DNA from: Amphimedon queenslandica
Taxonomy: Eukaryota > Porifera > Demospongiae > Haplosclerida > Niphatidae
Direction of reading: 5' to 3'
NCBI RefSeq assembly: GCF_000090795.2
Contig: NW_003546331.1
Coordinates: forward strand, 210,722-274,721
Length of the DNA stretch: 64,000 nucleotides
Below are positions 33,191-45,700 of this stretch, piece by piece (position 1 is the first letter of the stretch; each line of letters begins with the position of its first letter). The position numbers and the translations under genes were made by a program. The notes below the pieces were generated by a model. That model made no database searches. It saw nothing but the letters and a program-made list of their open reading frames with translations, and was not told the DNA's origin.

Positions 33191-33976
33191 TAGCTGCATG
33201 CATGCATGCATAGATATAATACACAGACCGGGATTGGAAACAGATCACGTGAGCGCAACACTTATTAATGACCCATCCCTTGTTGTTAATAACTAGCAGC
33301 TGCTGCTAACATTTCAATGGCGAAAAAGTTTGAACCTGCGCAAAACTTTGTGGGACTAATGCTCCAACTGTAGGGGGTTAGGCAGTTCACTGATTACTTT
33401 AAAGCTACCAGCACATGTAGCTACAGCGGAACAGACTATTTTTGGTTGATTATTCTACCGAAAGGAGCAATAAAACCGGAAAATGTAAAATCGAGGTGTT
33501 GTACTTTGTGGGACTCGTTCTTTTGATCTCATCATCGGACAATAGGTTTGATACTTGCATATGATGAAGAAATCTTTCCACTAGTGGAATAGCATAGTTT
33601 AATGATTCTAGTTGTTTATAATCATGCTAAAATCAATTTAAAGGTAAATGTCACGAGATACACAACATGCAAGCTCTTTCCATTTACTATTCCATGATTT
33701 AAGTAATTTTTGTAGATGCAGAAGGTAGAGAGAGGTCATCATTAACTTCCACCAGCAGTTCAGCTTCTTCCGTGTTTTATGAGATGCAAGAGAGGCTGGA
33801 GAACACTGCACAAAAGAGAAAAAGTTCACCGATGGCCATTTTATTCATTAATAACTATTAATAAACTGTAATAATAACCATAGCAACGACAACACGGATC
33901 ATGCACGGAATAAAATTAAAACGGGGAAGTTTCCAATCCCGGTCTGTGTATTAAATCTATGATGCATGCATGCTAT
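33191..33976. mobile_element. Candidate non-autonomous element with ~45-bp inverted ends
   Basis: The left arm (about 33195-33241) and the inverted right arm (about 33928-33974) share a 24-nt identical core ending CCGGGATTGGAAAC and a GCATGCATGCAT outer part. The interior of about 690 bp has no transposase. It includes an exon-like stretch at about 33716-33861: acceptor TTTTTGTAG followed by an open frame with VFYEMQERLENTAQKRKS. A related but diverged arm follows at about 33983-34040. This may be a small DNA transposon or an inverted duplication. Confidence 0.5.
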
Positions 33977-34507
33977 CATTGCTATGCATAGATATTTTAG
34001 ACTACGTAACCAGGATTGGAAGCTAGGTCACGTGATCCATTCAAACCAGTACAAACCGGCTGACACAGGGTCCGTGATTGGATTTTGGTGGGTGTGGTCA
34101 AAATATGGCTACTCATCGATGACGTTCAAAGGAAGACTGTATTTAAACCAATGTTGATTTTTTGATATTTTAATAATATTTCAATGCTTTAGTGTTTGTG
34201 TAACATGACTATAATGAAAAAAATAATGATACCATTGTTATTTTGCAAATATACTGTGATATTGTTCAAATTTCTGTTACTTGCAAATTTTCAAAACTTT
34301 TTGTACCTGTTGCTCCATTACACGGGTAAAAATAGACTAACAAGATCATTGGAAATGTTGCCACAATCATTGTGCATGGAACTGTCATAGTTTCATTTAC
34401 TGATTTGCTATGTCAGAGGAGTAATATCTAAAGTACTGTTTCTGCAGAAACTACGGTACCAGTGACCACACCTATTTTTCAATATGGCGGACTTAAAGAA
34501 AGATCAT

Positions 34508-34837
34508 AGTAACGTTCGAACCTGAAGAAAGACCAGGAGTATCAAACCTAGTCTCCATGTACTCTGCACTCTCCGGTAAGACCACTGATGAAGTAGTGGA
34601 GGATTTCACTGGTAAAGAAACTGTCGAGCTCAAGGATGGTCTTACTCAAGTAATCATGTCGTAGTTACTTGAAGCCGATACAAGAGAAGATTATTGAATT
34701 AGAGGAAGATGAAGGACATATCGAGCAGATATTAGCAGATGGTGCTAGGAGAGCTCATGAAAGAGTATCAGTCACTATCAGGGGAGCAAAGGAGCTATTA
34801 GGCCTCAACTGATCAACTTTTCATAATTATTATTGTG
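34508..34837 (+). pseudogene. Partial broken copy of the WARS2 last exon
   Basis: It matches 30073-30398 at roughly 95% by eye. The copy has a 4-bp insertion near 34660 that produces an in-frame TAG (ATC ATG TCG TAG). It lacks the HIGH and KMSKS motifs and has no upstream exons. It runs straight into the assembly gap. It is either a recent partial duplication or an allelic sequence misplaced at the gap. Confidence 0.85.
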
Positions 34838-34847
34838 NNNNNNNNNN
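34838..34847. other. Assembly gap (10 N)
   Basis: Ten Ns; the true size is unknown. Sequence to the left is the WARS2 copy, and sequence to the right is the 3' flank of the next gene. Confidence 1.
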
Positions 34848-34924
34848 ATGGAGAAAATCCACCACATTGTGGGATACATCTTTCAATTTTTTGCTATAAT
34901 TATTGATAGATGCATTATTTATGA

Positions 34925-37395
34925 TTAATTTATAGCTAACTTGGTAGCAAAAACTTCTAATTGTTGCTCAGTATAGGTATTATTTTTGCCAGTGATTGGA
35001 TCATAAAATATGCGTCCTAATTCAGAAGATTTTGAAATTTCAATGAAAACAGTCAAGTACCCTACAAAAATGTAGAATTTTCTTCATGAGAGAACAATGT
35101 GACTTACCTTCGCTTGTGTAAGTCACTCTTTTACTAGAAGAACTATTAGGAGGGACAATTTTCAAATAAGTCAAACTTTTTTTAAACTCTTTCCATGTAC
35201 AAGGTGCTATTAATGGAGATATCCGCCTAAAAAATATATACCACTATATACAATATTGCTATGATAGTTACATTTTGTCCTCAGAGACAGTTTCACAAAC
35301 TTGAATATCTAGTATTTTGCTAAATGAGAAAGCAATGAGAAGATGCTGCATATGATCATCAGGAATTAAATTTCCTTCGTCAACAGAAACTGAACACTCA
35401 GGTAATGCTTCATTTCCTAAAATATTAAAAAATATATAATTGTAACAATAGCAATAGTTATTTTTAAAAGTCAACATACTTTCAAGTTTAGCAAGTGCAG
35501 CACCTTTCTCATAAGATGACTCATTTTTTAAGACCATAACAGGTTCAATTATTTTGTGTGCAGTAATTGGACACCTGAGACGGATGACTTTAAATGACAA
35601 ATGATCATTGCTACTAGTTGTCTAAAATATAATTAAGAGTTCATAATAGAATAATTAAGACAAATTACTCTGAACCTTAGAAAGTTTTATTATCAATCCA
35701 AAAATATAATCCAAGAATTCAAATGTCTTTTCAATAGTTACTAAAATGAAAATAATAAAATAATACATTACTATTACTATAATACAACAGCACTATATTA
35801 TTTTACTGAATACTAATGCTGAAGAGGTTGAGACATACACGCTCTTTCCAAAGATAGAAATGTTAATGTAGCTTACCATTGCAGAAATACTTCAAAAGTG
35901 CCTTTGACAAATGATAAAATCCTTCAAACAAAATGGCCTAAAATAAATCACAATCAACCAATATCAAAAATGCTTATCCTCACAATTTGTGACAAATGCG
36001 AAAAAGAATGATAAATCAAAAAAGTATGAAGAGCTGCAACAAGAGGAACACAGCCTGTCAGCTTGAAAACAATTGCCACAATACTAGATCTAGTGATATC
36101 AGAACCAATTGTCTAAATAAAATAATAGTTAAACTAGATTCATAATCATACTTACCAGGTATTTCAAAATAGAGTAAAACTTTGCCAAACCTTTTTCAGT
36201 TTGCTCAGTCACAGGAATATAGCTTGACTTTCCAAATTCAATTCTAGCAGAGTAAATTTCTCCCAGACGTAAAATGAGCTCTTGACCATCAACAATTTGT
36301 GATAAATCCTCATCCTTCATTGCAACCATATTTCCTAAACTGCACAAAAGTATGTGCATTAATACATATAATAATCTAAGTAATAAAAACCTGCTATATA
36401 TCTTTAAATATCGTGATGGTACATTTATTACTCTTGAAGCCTTTTGAAGGATCACTTCAACTGTGAGATTTGGAAAATTCACTTGAATGGAGAAGTGTCC
36501 AAAGACCTCACTCAAAATTTTAAGGGTATTTTGACCTATCATAGTAAAGCCATTGCATGGTTCATGCTACAAAAAGAGCTAGTACCTTGCATAGGGTCTA
36601 TACCAATATCATTAAGTGGCTCAGGTAAGATCCAGGATGGCTGCTCTCTCCTTCGAGGGAGTACATAAAAAGAGTCATCATTCTTTATCTTCCATTTCTC
36701 TAGTGTGACTAACAAAAATATCCAATAATTCATCTATACATACATTATAGCTTACATGACAGAGTGTATTCATTGACATTTAAGGGAGTTCCATTCTTTT
36801 GATACAGTTCCAATGTCAGAACATCAGGCAAATTATGTATGCTACAAATCTGTTTTATAAGGAAATCCATTGTGTCTCGTTCAGGCTCTAAAGCCAGACT
36901 ATGCTCTTCCTGGTTAACAACGAACATCTCAATGCATAAAACATAGTTGATTTTGAATCGTGCAGTTTTTAGTAAAGGTGAGAATGGTCTAGATGATTTG
37001 TAGTCCAACTTTAGCGATTCAGTAAGCCCAGGAACTGCTGACTGCAATGTGGTACCAGGAGCTGCTGACTGCAATGTGGTAGGCTTAGAGTCACAAAGCA
37101 GTTTTCTACTTTGTATTTTGTTGAGACCTACAAAATTCCCATCTCAAATTTTTATATGAAAGCTGCATTACTATTATTATGATACACAAAGCTAACAAGT
37201 GCATGGTGTGCCTAACAAGCATGCCAGAGAAATATACTAGTGCTTACCAGCCTGTCTCAACTCCTGTTCTGTTAGTAAAGAAATGTCTGACACTTTTTCA
37301 ACTCCATATTCAACTACTAATTTCTCATGTAGAGGGCTATGAGGACTCAGTACAATGCCATGCTGATGAAAGAACTCTTTTAATTCATCTGACAT
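34925..37395 (-). CDS. Unrecognised multi-exon protein with SAM-like and ELMO/ubiquitin-like features
   Basis: About a dozen short exons read from ATG 37395 to a TAA at 34925. The N-terminal part (MSDELKEFFHQHG...VEKVSDISLLTEQELRQAG, LNKIQSRKLL) has the pattern of a SAM-type helical domain. A short tandem duplication follows (TTLQSAAPG, TTLQSAVPG). Next are two stretches resembling the ubiquitin-like N-terminal domain of ELMO proteins: FLIKQICSIHNLPDVLTLEL with YQKNGTPLNVNEYTL, and VILQKASRVINVPSRYLKIY with VAMKDEDLSQIVDGQELIL. The remainder is helical (ILFEGFYHLSKALLKYF) without a domain I recognise. The ELMO link is a pattern impression only. If right, it could regulate Rac-type GTPase signalling. 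Its 3' end lies about 80 bp from the assembly gap. Confidence 0.55.
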
Positions 37396-37799
37396 TCTTA
37401 TTGGTTAAACCTACACAAATATGAAAGCATAACTAAGCCAAAAAGATGCATGAATATTATTATTAAAATAGGGTGTTTTCCCTGGGACTAGCCCAATTCA
37501 TTGATTATGTTTTTATACTGTTACATGTACAATAATAGTATTGTCAAGTACTGGAAAGTGAAAAAGTAGGCCTATATCACTGCATATAGGACTGAACAAA
37601 TATTCTTGAAGTGGTGATAAATCAGCCCATATGAGCCACTCATATTACAGCCAGACAAATCTATTATTGTGGCCAGTCCAAAATAAGGACGCCTCAGGAT
37701 ATATAGTAGCAGTTCCAATACATTGGATTTAATGAACTTCTAACTCTTAAAATGGTCCCCCTAGTCCCCCAAGGTGTTGGACCATTGGTTGCTTCCCTT

Positions 37800-38140
37800 T
37801 TGGGGTGGTATTAGTAAAACTAGTAGAAATGAAAGAAACCAGAAACAGAAAGAAATGCCAAAACAGCAATCTCCCAATGTAATTTTATTTCTGTTAGGAG
37901 TCCCCTAGTTATTTTAGGAGTCCCTCAGATCATTGGGTTTAGGGTTTTTCTTATTTTAGAGCATCCCCTAGTTACGTTGGAAGTCTTGTACTCATGTTGG
38001 AAGTCCCCTAGTCATGTTAGCAGTCTTCTAACTATGTTAGGAGTCTCCTATTATGTTAATAGTCCCCTAGTTATTGTTTCTATTCTGGTTTCTTTCCGTT
38101 TCTGGTTTGGTACTTTTACTACTAGTACTACCCCTTTATT
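37800..38140. mobile_element. Candidate foldback element with internal minisatellite
   Basis: The left arm GGTGGTATTAGTAAAACTAG plus GAAACCAGAAACAGAAAG is inverted at the right as CTTTCCGTTTCTGGTTTGG and ACTACTAGTACTACCCC. Between them are about ten degenerate units of roughly 20 bp of the form TTAGGAGTCCCCTAGTTAT. It has no coding capacity. Confidence 0.55.
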
Positions 38141-38448
38141 TTGCATGTTATAAACAATTACAATAGATCTAGTTGTAATTTAAAAGTATTCGAGATGTAA
38201 TAAAAATAGTCTTACTTTAGCAATAATTAGTTAGTGAAGAAACATAGAAAGCAGCATATGAGATTGAGATTACCTGGCCGGCTGATCTATAGTCAGTCTC
38301 GCGGGGCCAAACTCAATTTTTAGACTCAAAAATTGAGTCTACCCTCCCCCGAGAGCATAGTAGAAATATGTGGGTGTGGTCATAATTACTTTATTATCTC
38401 ATAGATATTAGATAATAAAACTATGATTATCTCATGATTATCTATGCA

Positions 38449-38543
38449 ATTACCATAGATAGTCTAATAGAGTAAAATGAATTAGATATTATAGTAATTA
38501 ATAGATATTAGAGTAATTCATTTAGTCTAATATCTATGGCAAT
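38449..38543. repeat. Imperfect ~95-bp palindrome
   Basis: The left arm ATTACCATAGATAGTCTAAT is mirrored by TAGTCTAATATCTATGGCAAT on the right, so the strand could fold into a long AT-rich hairpin. It may be a small foldback element. Confidence 0.6.
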
Positions 38544-38799
38544 TATAATTTTTGTGATTTTATTGATTGACTTTCTTTCTATGCGCATCAACTGCACCAC
38601 ACTACAAATAATTATTATGCACAGTACACTATACATGTACACATTAAAACTGTTATTTTGAGAGAATGGTAAACTATTTTGTGAAGTACATGTATTGAAA
38701 GAAATCCTGCACAGTGATTATATTACAGGTGTGGGCTTGATTTTTAGCTGTGGGCAGTGGGTGTGGTGTATCCAGAGAAACACACCACAAATCAACAAG

Positions 38800-40522
38800 A
38801 TGTCTCTCTTCACTTTACCATGTCTTTATCTTAATCTTGGAGGAGAAATGATCATCATACTGCAGCAAAGACTAGAGGCTCAAGCTGTACCAGGAGAAAA
38901 ACAAAGAAAAGGTTGTTCAACAAAATAAAAAGCAGTCGTTGTATTTTTTTCTCTTGCAGTACTCAAGGACATCATAAATCACTTTCTCCACGACTCTGTC
39001 CTTTCTACTCTCTTCACTCCTCAGCCTCTGATGAGCAAGAAACGGCTCAAGACAACATTCACAAAGCTAGCTCATGGCTCCATAATGAAACTTAGTCCAG
39101 ATGCCATGGACAAAGTAATGCATTTTTTAATAATACTAGATAATTCCAATAAAAGAATCCAGTAGATCTACTTTATCTTTGCACATTTGCATCAACTCTA
39201 CCCAAATCTGCACATATCAGTAGAGCCTGCATGTAATTCAACTTTCCTTGGCAGTTCCCACCCACAATATGAACTCTCTTTCCCTCTCTAGTTGTTTGAC
39301 TTGATGCTGATGGCTTTCAAGTACAAGGTATTTACTTGCAAGTCGGGCCACGAGCTCCTGATGCTAACCCTGTCTCATCTTGATGACATTCGGCTCCATA
39401 TTGATGAAGTCCAGTATTTCGTGGACATGGTCAACACCATGTTTGCTCAGTGCGTGGAATTTTATAAAGAAAAGATGAGCTCAGCTCAATTGGAACTAGT
39501 GAGGCACACTATACTTAACTTCTTGCAAGATTCGCATAAAAAGGTAATTACTATTATAATGACAAACAGGTATTTGCAAATCTACGTGCTATAGGTGTCT
39601 ATATTTTTGACTCGTCATATCCAGCTGCCAACAGGACGGTTTGTGTTGCCTCACGGTGGGACTGTACCATTCGGTTGTGAGATGCCCGGAAAGATCACTT
39701 ACCTTCAGAAAGACCAAAAGTCGGAAACGGTCTCATTGTCCGTGAAGTACTATAGAATTGAGAAGGAAGGATCGCTCGATTTCATCGGAGATAGGAGAAT
39801 GTTCCCCAACGTCAATTTGTAATGAAAAATAAATGCATGCATTTTTTGAGCTAAATTAAATTATTGAAATAATTAGTGCCAGTTACCACATTGTTAGCGT
39901 CAATAAGGGCCGGGATTGTACTCTGGCCCTTCAACCATTAGAGTATGATACTTTTAGGTATGGCAATGAAAAGAGACAGAGAGTTCGATCAATCGATGCA
40001 GCACTATCCGATAGACTTGGGAAGATGGTAATGATAATAATGATAAAGTTAATGTTGTATTATGTATTGTGCACAGGATGAAGAGGAAACCTCTTCAGGT
40101 TATGGTGAGCTGGACTTACTGCAGCACCTCTTGATTGGCTTCCAAAACTCACCGTCTACTACAAAATCATTCAAACTGACACTGTTTGAAGATGATGAAG
40201 ATAAAGAACCTGCTAAAAAGCCAGGAGCAAACACAACCAAGGCCAAATCAGTAACACAGAAAAGGTAGTAATATAATTGACAAGGAGTGCATGTGTATCA
40301 GTATCTGATTTCTTATTGCAGTGATAGTGGTACTACTGTTAAGATATCAGACTGCAAGGTGAGTATAATAAACTATGTAATACCATCCAGCATTGATATT
40401 GAAAATTAACTGTATTGTAGTCATCTGAGATGAAATTAATAATTGATGATTTTGACGAGAAGACAACAGTAAGTGTTACTGATAAAGGTGATGATCTCCT
40501 AAGCCTCATGGATGCTCTATAA
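38800..40522 (+). CDS. OSCP1: Organic solute carrier partner 1 (OSCP1/NOR1)
   Basis: Orthologue of OSCP1, a conserved protein linked to cilia and, in mammals, to organic solute transport and tumour suppression (as NOR1). It starts at ATG 38800 with MSLFTLPCLYLNLGGEM, then the family block LQQRLEAQAVPGEKQRK. Exons continue through FLHDSVLSTLFTPQPLM (about 38960-39115), FDLMLMAFKYKVFTCKSG (39295-39542), GRFVLPHGGTVPFGCEMPG (39596-39818) and small C-terminal exons. The protein ends DDLLSLMDAL at TAA 40520-40522. Introns are mostly 50-100 bp. The C-terminal part is acidic and less conserved. It converges with CHORDC1, with the stop codons only 115 bp apart. Confidence 0.9.
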
Positions 40523-40637
40523 GTTATACTGTTAATTCATTAAACACTTCATTCCTTACACCTTAGCCCATTCACACGTTTTCTCAAAATGGTCATAATT
40601 GTTATTTCAATTTTAAATAATATTGTCATTATTTTTT

Positions 40638-42569
40638 TCAATTGTCATTTGGTTCGTCATTGGATTCATCATTGTTGTCGGTTTTCTTTGGAACCGGTGC
40701 CGCTCTCAATTCCAAATACTTCCATGGCGTCCCATCAAATTTCCTAAGTTTGATTTCAGCTTTTGTTCCTAATAGCTCCACTTTACTCTTCTCCGGGTCA
40801 ATTACCTAGTGGAGGTCATGCGTAGCAGGAATGAGTATCAAAGCATACTTACTCCTTCTAGTTTCCATGTCTTTTGAAATGTTCTTTTACCTCCTTCATA
40901 AGATATGACTGCATTTACCTAAGGGGAAGGCAGTAACATGAAGGGCAATAGGATATTAGTAATGCTCAACATCTTACTAATGTCTTATTAGCAGTAAAGT
41001 GACATGCTTCAGGTACTGAGCACTTTGAAAATACTGAGATTATTATTTGTGATCCTGTTTGATGCCAATCACAACTACAATATAATAAGACCATCATGTA
41101 ACCATGACTACATGTACATTATGCTACTAACCGAGTAGGTTTCTCAACACCGTTAGCCTGAAATAAAAAGAAGAAAGGCAAAAGACAAAGAGAGAATCAT
41201 ATCAACTTATCAAGAGATTGTTTACCTTCCAGAGGTGGTTGCCAGCTTTGCAACCTTCTTGTCTTAGAAACTCATTAAAATCTGATGTCCTCTTTTGACA
41301 GCAAGACCATAACTTGTAACTACATGTACATGTACATCAAAGTGAAGGTATATAGGAAATGAGGTTGTATTCACTAACCCTTCATGAAATATTGGCACCC
41401 CTGGGTGATATTGACAGTCACTCAAGTTACTATCAGGACCTAAGTATGTCTACAAGGAGAGAGATAAATAATAATAGGGAAGTTTTGAAGAGGTACAGCT
41501 TACAGCCTGACATCCACCATGTTTACATTGTGTTCCAATAAGAATCTCGTCATCCTCTGATCCTTGAAAATAATAAAAAATGCAATAAAATTGCTACTTG
41601 TACATCATGTTCGGTATAAAGGTAATGACATTCATGTTCATATACTATTAATATTATCTTATAATCCACTTGCCTTTTGCCTCTTCTTCTGTCCCAGCAG
41701 TATTATTACTATTAGTTTCTTGTTCGGATACTTTGAGCCTTGCCAGTGCTGACTTTAATGAACTGGATACTGAGACTTTTAATTCAATTTGTGGCTCATC
41801 CTCTCTGATAATAATAATAATAATAATGATGATAATAATAATAATAATAATGATGATAATAATAATAATAGTGAATGTACGTGTACATATATGTCACACG
41901 TATGAGTGAGGTACTTACGAAGGTCTCTCAATCGGTACTTTAGGTTTAGGCATTGGTGCCTTCACCTCTATTACCTTTATGAGAAAAAAAATACTAATTA
42001 TAATAATCAATAATAGTACCTCTCCCTTCTTTAGTGGTGTTTCAGAGGTCTTGACTGGTTCTGCCGGTTTGACTGGATTATGTTTGCCTTTTGTACATCC
42101 CTGGATAAAGGAATAGGGAGGAAGACTCTGGTACACTCTCTTGGTACTGCATTAGCTTACTGGCATGTTAAGGAAGTCAGTAAAATCTGTACTTCTCTTT
42201 TTACAGCAAGACCATCCCTTGATATAGCAGTGGTGATACATGGGATATGATATTTTTAATTAAATAATGGTCACTGTACCTTCATAGCATCATGAAACAC
42301 AGGGACACCAGGATGATATGTACACACATCTACATGTACGTATAATTATTAATAATCAAATATATTATTATTAATGATGTATTGCAATATATATAATAAA
42401 TCCCTCCGCCCATGGATAAATGCTTGAAATCGATGATTTTTAAATAGTTTGGTCCAAATTGAAAATAATGATGTTAATTAATCAATAATTATCCCATACC
42501 ATTTACGTTTTCCTCTTCAGTAAAGCTCTTTCCACATCCTTTATTGTAGCACAGTAGCAGAGACGACAT
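40638..42569 (-). CDS. CHORDC1: CHORD-domain protein, HSP90 co-chaperone (CHORDC1-like)
   Basis: Two zinc-binding CHORD domains and a C-terminal CS (p23-like) domain, the layout of CHORDC1/morgana. CHORD proteins act with HSP90, and animal CHORDC1 also restrains centrosome duplication through ROCK. The first CHORD starts at the N-terminus ([10 protein letters not shown]), with [20 protein letters not shown] and FLNMPGCTKGKH. The second has [30 protein letters not shown] and [12 protein letters not shown]. The CS domain follows in exons at about 40638-41170 ([49 protein letters not shown]). The Cys/His ligands look intact. It starts at ATG 42569 ([13 protein letters not shown]). It is divergent from EIF2S3, about 215 bp apart. 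Confidence 0.93.
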
Positions 42570-42784
42570 GATTACAATGATAAATTCAAAATATCACTGA
42601 ATACCTCGCTGAATACAGTGTCAGACTAGCAGATTCTAGAAAGAGACAAGATAACTCGAGATTATTATAATTATTAATTAAAGAGGCGTGTCTCTTGAAT
42701 CTGGGTGGTTTAATAGGCGTGGTTTCAATTAACCACGTGTTCGTTTTATCTTCCTTTTCTCTCTCTCTTTCTCTCTCTTTAATT

Positions 42785-45700
42785 ATGAGTGTAGAAACAG
42801 GAGCAACAGGAGGTCTAGAAGAGGACCCTCCTGCTCCTACTCCTCCCCCGCAGTCTCATCTTGCTGTACAAGATTTATCTAAACTCGTGAGTCGTGTAAC
42901 ATTCCATTGTGTGGTTTTTGCTCTCGAGGGCTAATTTATCAACAATCTGTCCCTATACTAACATTGTCTCTATACTAACATTGTAGCCTGTTCGAAAAAA
43001 GGTTATAGAGTGTATTTCTATTTGTTTAGAAAGCATCGGAGCTTAATCCATTGACTCCTGAGGTGATCAGTCGCCAGGCTACCATTAATGTTGGCACCAT
43101 TGGGCACGTGGCTCACGGTAAATCGACTGTAGTTAAGGCTATTTCGGGCGTTCAGGTACTTCACTTTTAGCAATATATGCACATTATATTTTTGTCTTGT
43201 CTAGACGGTTCGTTTTAAGAATGAATTAGTTCGAAATATTACAATTAAACTTGGTTATGCTAATGCTAAGGTAATTCATATATCATCGATATTCTAATCT
43301 CATCTCATTTTTATCATCTATTCTGTCCCTTATGTCCTTCTATTCCTATTCCTCTTCTTATCCATACTCTGTTAGATATACAAGTGTGATAATGATCACT
43401 GTCCAAGACCAGGATGCTATAGATCTGATAGTAGCTATAAACCTGATGTCTTTCCTTGTGATACCCCTGGCTGCAAGGTAAAGCTATATATAGGCTCACC
43501 ACAAATACATTCATTTTGTAATACAACACTTTTAGCATTGTTTAGTATATGTTGTTGCTTTGAGTGTGTTCTTGTTGATATTTCTAGGGAAGTTTTCGTC
43601 TCTTGCGTCACGTATCGTTTGTTGATTGTCCTGGTCACGATATTCTCATGGCGACTATGCTCAATGGAGCAGCTGTGATGGATGCTGCCTTGCTCCTAAT
43701 AGGTACACCTTATACTATGTGTCTCAAGCCGTTTGTCAATATTAATTTTATGTATAGTTATGTTGTTAGTATGGGTTTCGTTTTTGTCTTTTAGCTGGTA
43801 ATGAATCCTGTCCCCAGCCACAGACGTCGGAGCACTTAGCTGCTATAGAGATAATGAAATTAAAGCACATAATAATATTACAGAACAAGATTGATCTCAT
43901 TAGAGACACTCAGGCTAAAGACCAATATCAAGAGATTCTTAAATTCGTCCAAGGTAAGAACAAATGACCATTTTCTTCATAACGTATTTTACATTCTATA
44001 TTGGACAAGTCATTTGTACTATTAATCATTAGCCATACTCTAATTTACTATTATATTTTTATTGTTGTATTGTCTGTCTATGTAATGCAGGTACAGTGGC
44101 AGAGGGTGCACCTGTTGTCCCAATATCAGCTCAACTGAAGTACAACATTGAAGTTGTATGTGAGTATATAGTGAAAAAGATACCAATACCACTGAGAGAC
44201 TTTACATCACAACCAAGACTAATAGGTATGATAACACACTACATGACATAATATACATGTACATTTATGCGCATAAACATAGTTGATATTCATTTAAGTA
44301 GAGACTGAGCTTTTTAATATATATATTTATCGACATGGTTGTGACAAGGATACATTCTTTATTTTTTACAGTTATCAGATCGTTTGATGTGAATAAGCCA
44401 GGTTGTGAGGTGGATGAGTTGAAAGGAGGAGTGGCTGGTGGTAGTATCCTTAAAGGAGTCCTCAAGGTAATAGCCTCCTACATGTGCATGCAAACTTAAC
44501 TTGTTACTAGCAATTATCATGTCCTGTTATTTGTATGCTCTAATTATTACAATTATTTGTAGGTTAATGAGGAGATTGAGGTTCGCCCTGGTATTGTATC
44601 AAAGACGCAAGATGGAAAGATACTCTGTCAGCCGATTCTCTCACGAATAGTTTCATTATTTGCCGAACAAAATGAGCTACAATATGCTGTTCCTGGTGGA
44701 CTAATAGGTAAATTTAGCCGATGTCCCTGTACTATGGTACCAATTTTTGCCGAAAATGAAAAGTAGAGAATTCTTCACTTTTATAATTTTTTCTGATGCA
44801 CATACATGTTCTTATATTGTGTAGAAAGTTTGAGCTGATTCTGATCAAAATTGGATTTTTTAGGAATTTTTAAAGTTGCTCCAAAATTGGACCAAAGTCC
44901 CTGTACTATAGTACAGTGTCATTGGCCAAATTTTGCCGAAAATGAAAAGTAGAGAATTCTTCACTTTTATAATTTTTTCTGATGCATATATATGTTCTTA
45001 TGTTGTGTAGAAAGTTTTAGCTGATTCCGATCAAAATTGGATTTTTTAGGAATTTTAAAAGTTGCTCCAAAATCGGACCAAAGTCCCTGTACTGTAGTAC
45101 AGTGTCATTGGTCAAATTTTGCCAAAAATGAAAAGGAGAAAATTCTCCACTTTTACAATCTTTTCTGATATAATATTTCATTCTGATCAAAATTGTATTG
45201 TAAATAATAATATTTATTATTAATATTGTCTTCTGTTTCCACTAGGTGTAGGTACTAAAATTGATCCAACTCTTTGCCGAGCTGACAGACTTGTTGGACA
45301 AGTGCTAGGGGCCGTGGGTGCTCTTCCAGATATATTTGTAGAATTAGAAATATCGTATTTCCTTTTGAGACGATTATTAGGAGTCAGAACTGAAGGAGAC
45401 AGGAAAGGAGCTAAGGTTTGTAATGGATTTAGTATTGTCTTTTTAGTATACTGATATTTTATTATACCAATTATAGAACATCATTATTATTAATTTATTA
45501 TTATTTACATCCATGTATGTATACCTATTATATTATTGTTACAGAACATTATTATTATTGCTATTGACTCTTACTATTTTATATATTTATAAAATCTTAC
45601 TATTAATCTTATTATTAAGATATATTACTATTAATATATCTTACTATTTTATTTTATTGCAACAGGTTCAAAAGTTGAGCAAGAATGAAGTGCTAATGGT

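Larger units (their letters stand above)
37396..38799. other. Repeat-rich intergenic region before OSCP1
   Basis: No gene seen. It contains a candidate foldback element (37800-38140), a GTAGAAATATGTGGGTGTGG stretch near 38360, and a long imperfect palindrome (38449-38543). Confidence 0.6.

Noticed and set aside
38913-39095. Independent short gene with LCPFYSLHSSASDEQ
   Set aside because: It is the wrong frame of the OSCP1 exon encoding FLHDSVLSTLFTPQPLM.
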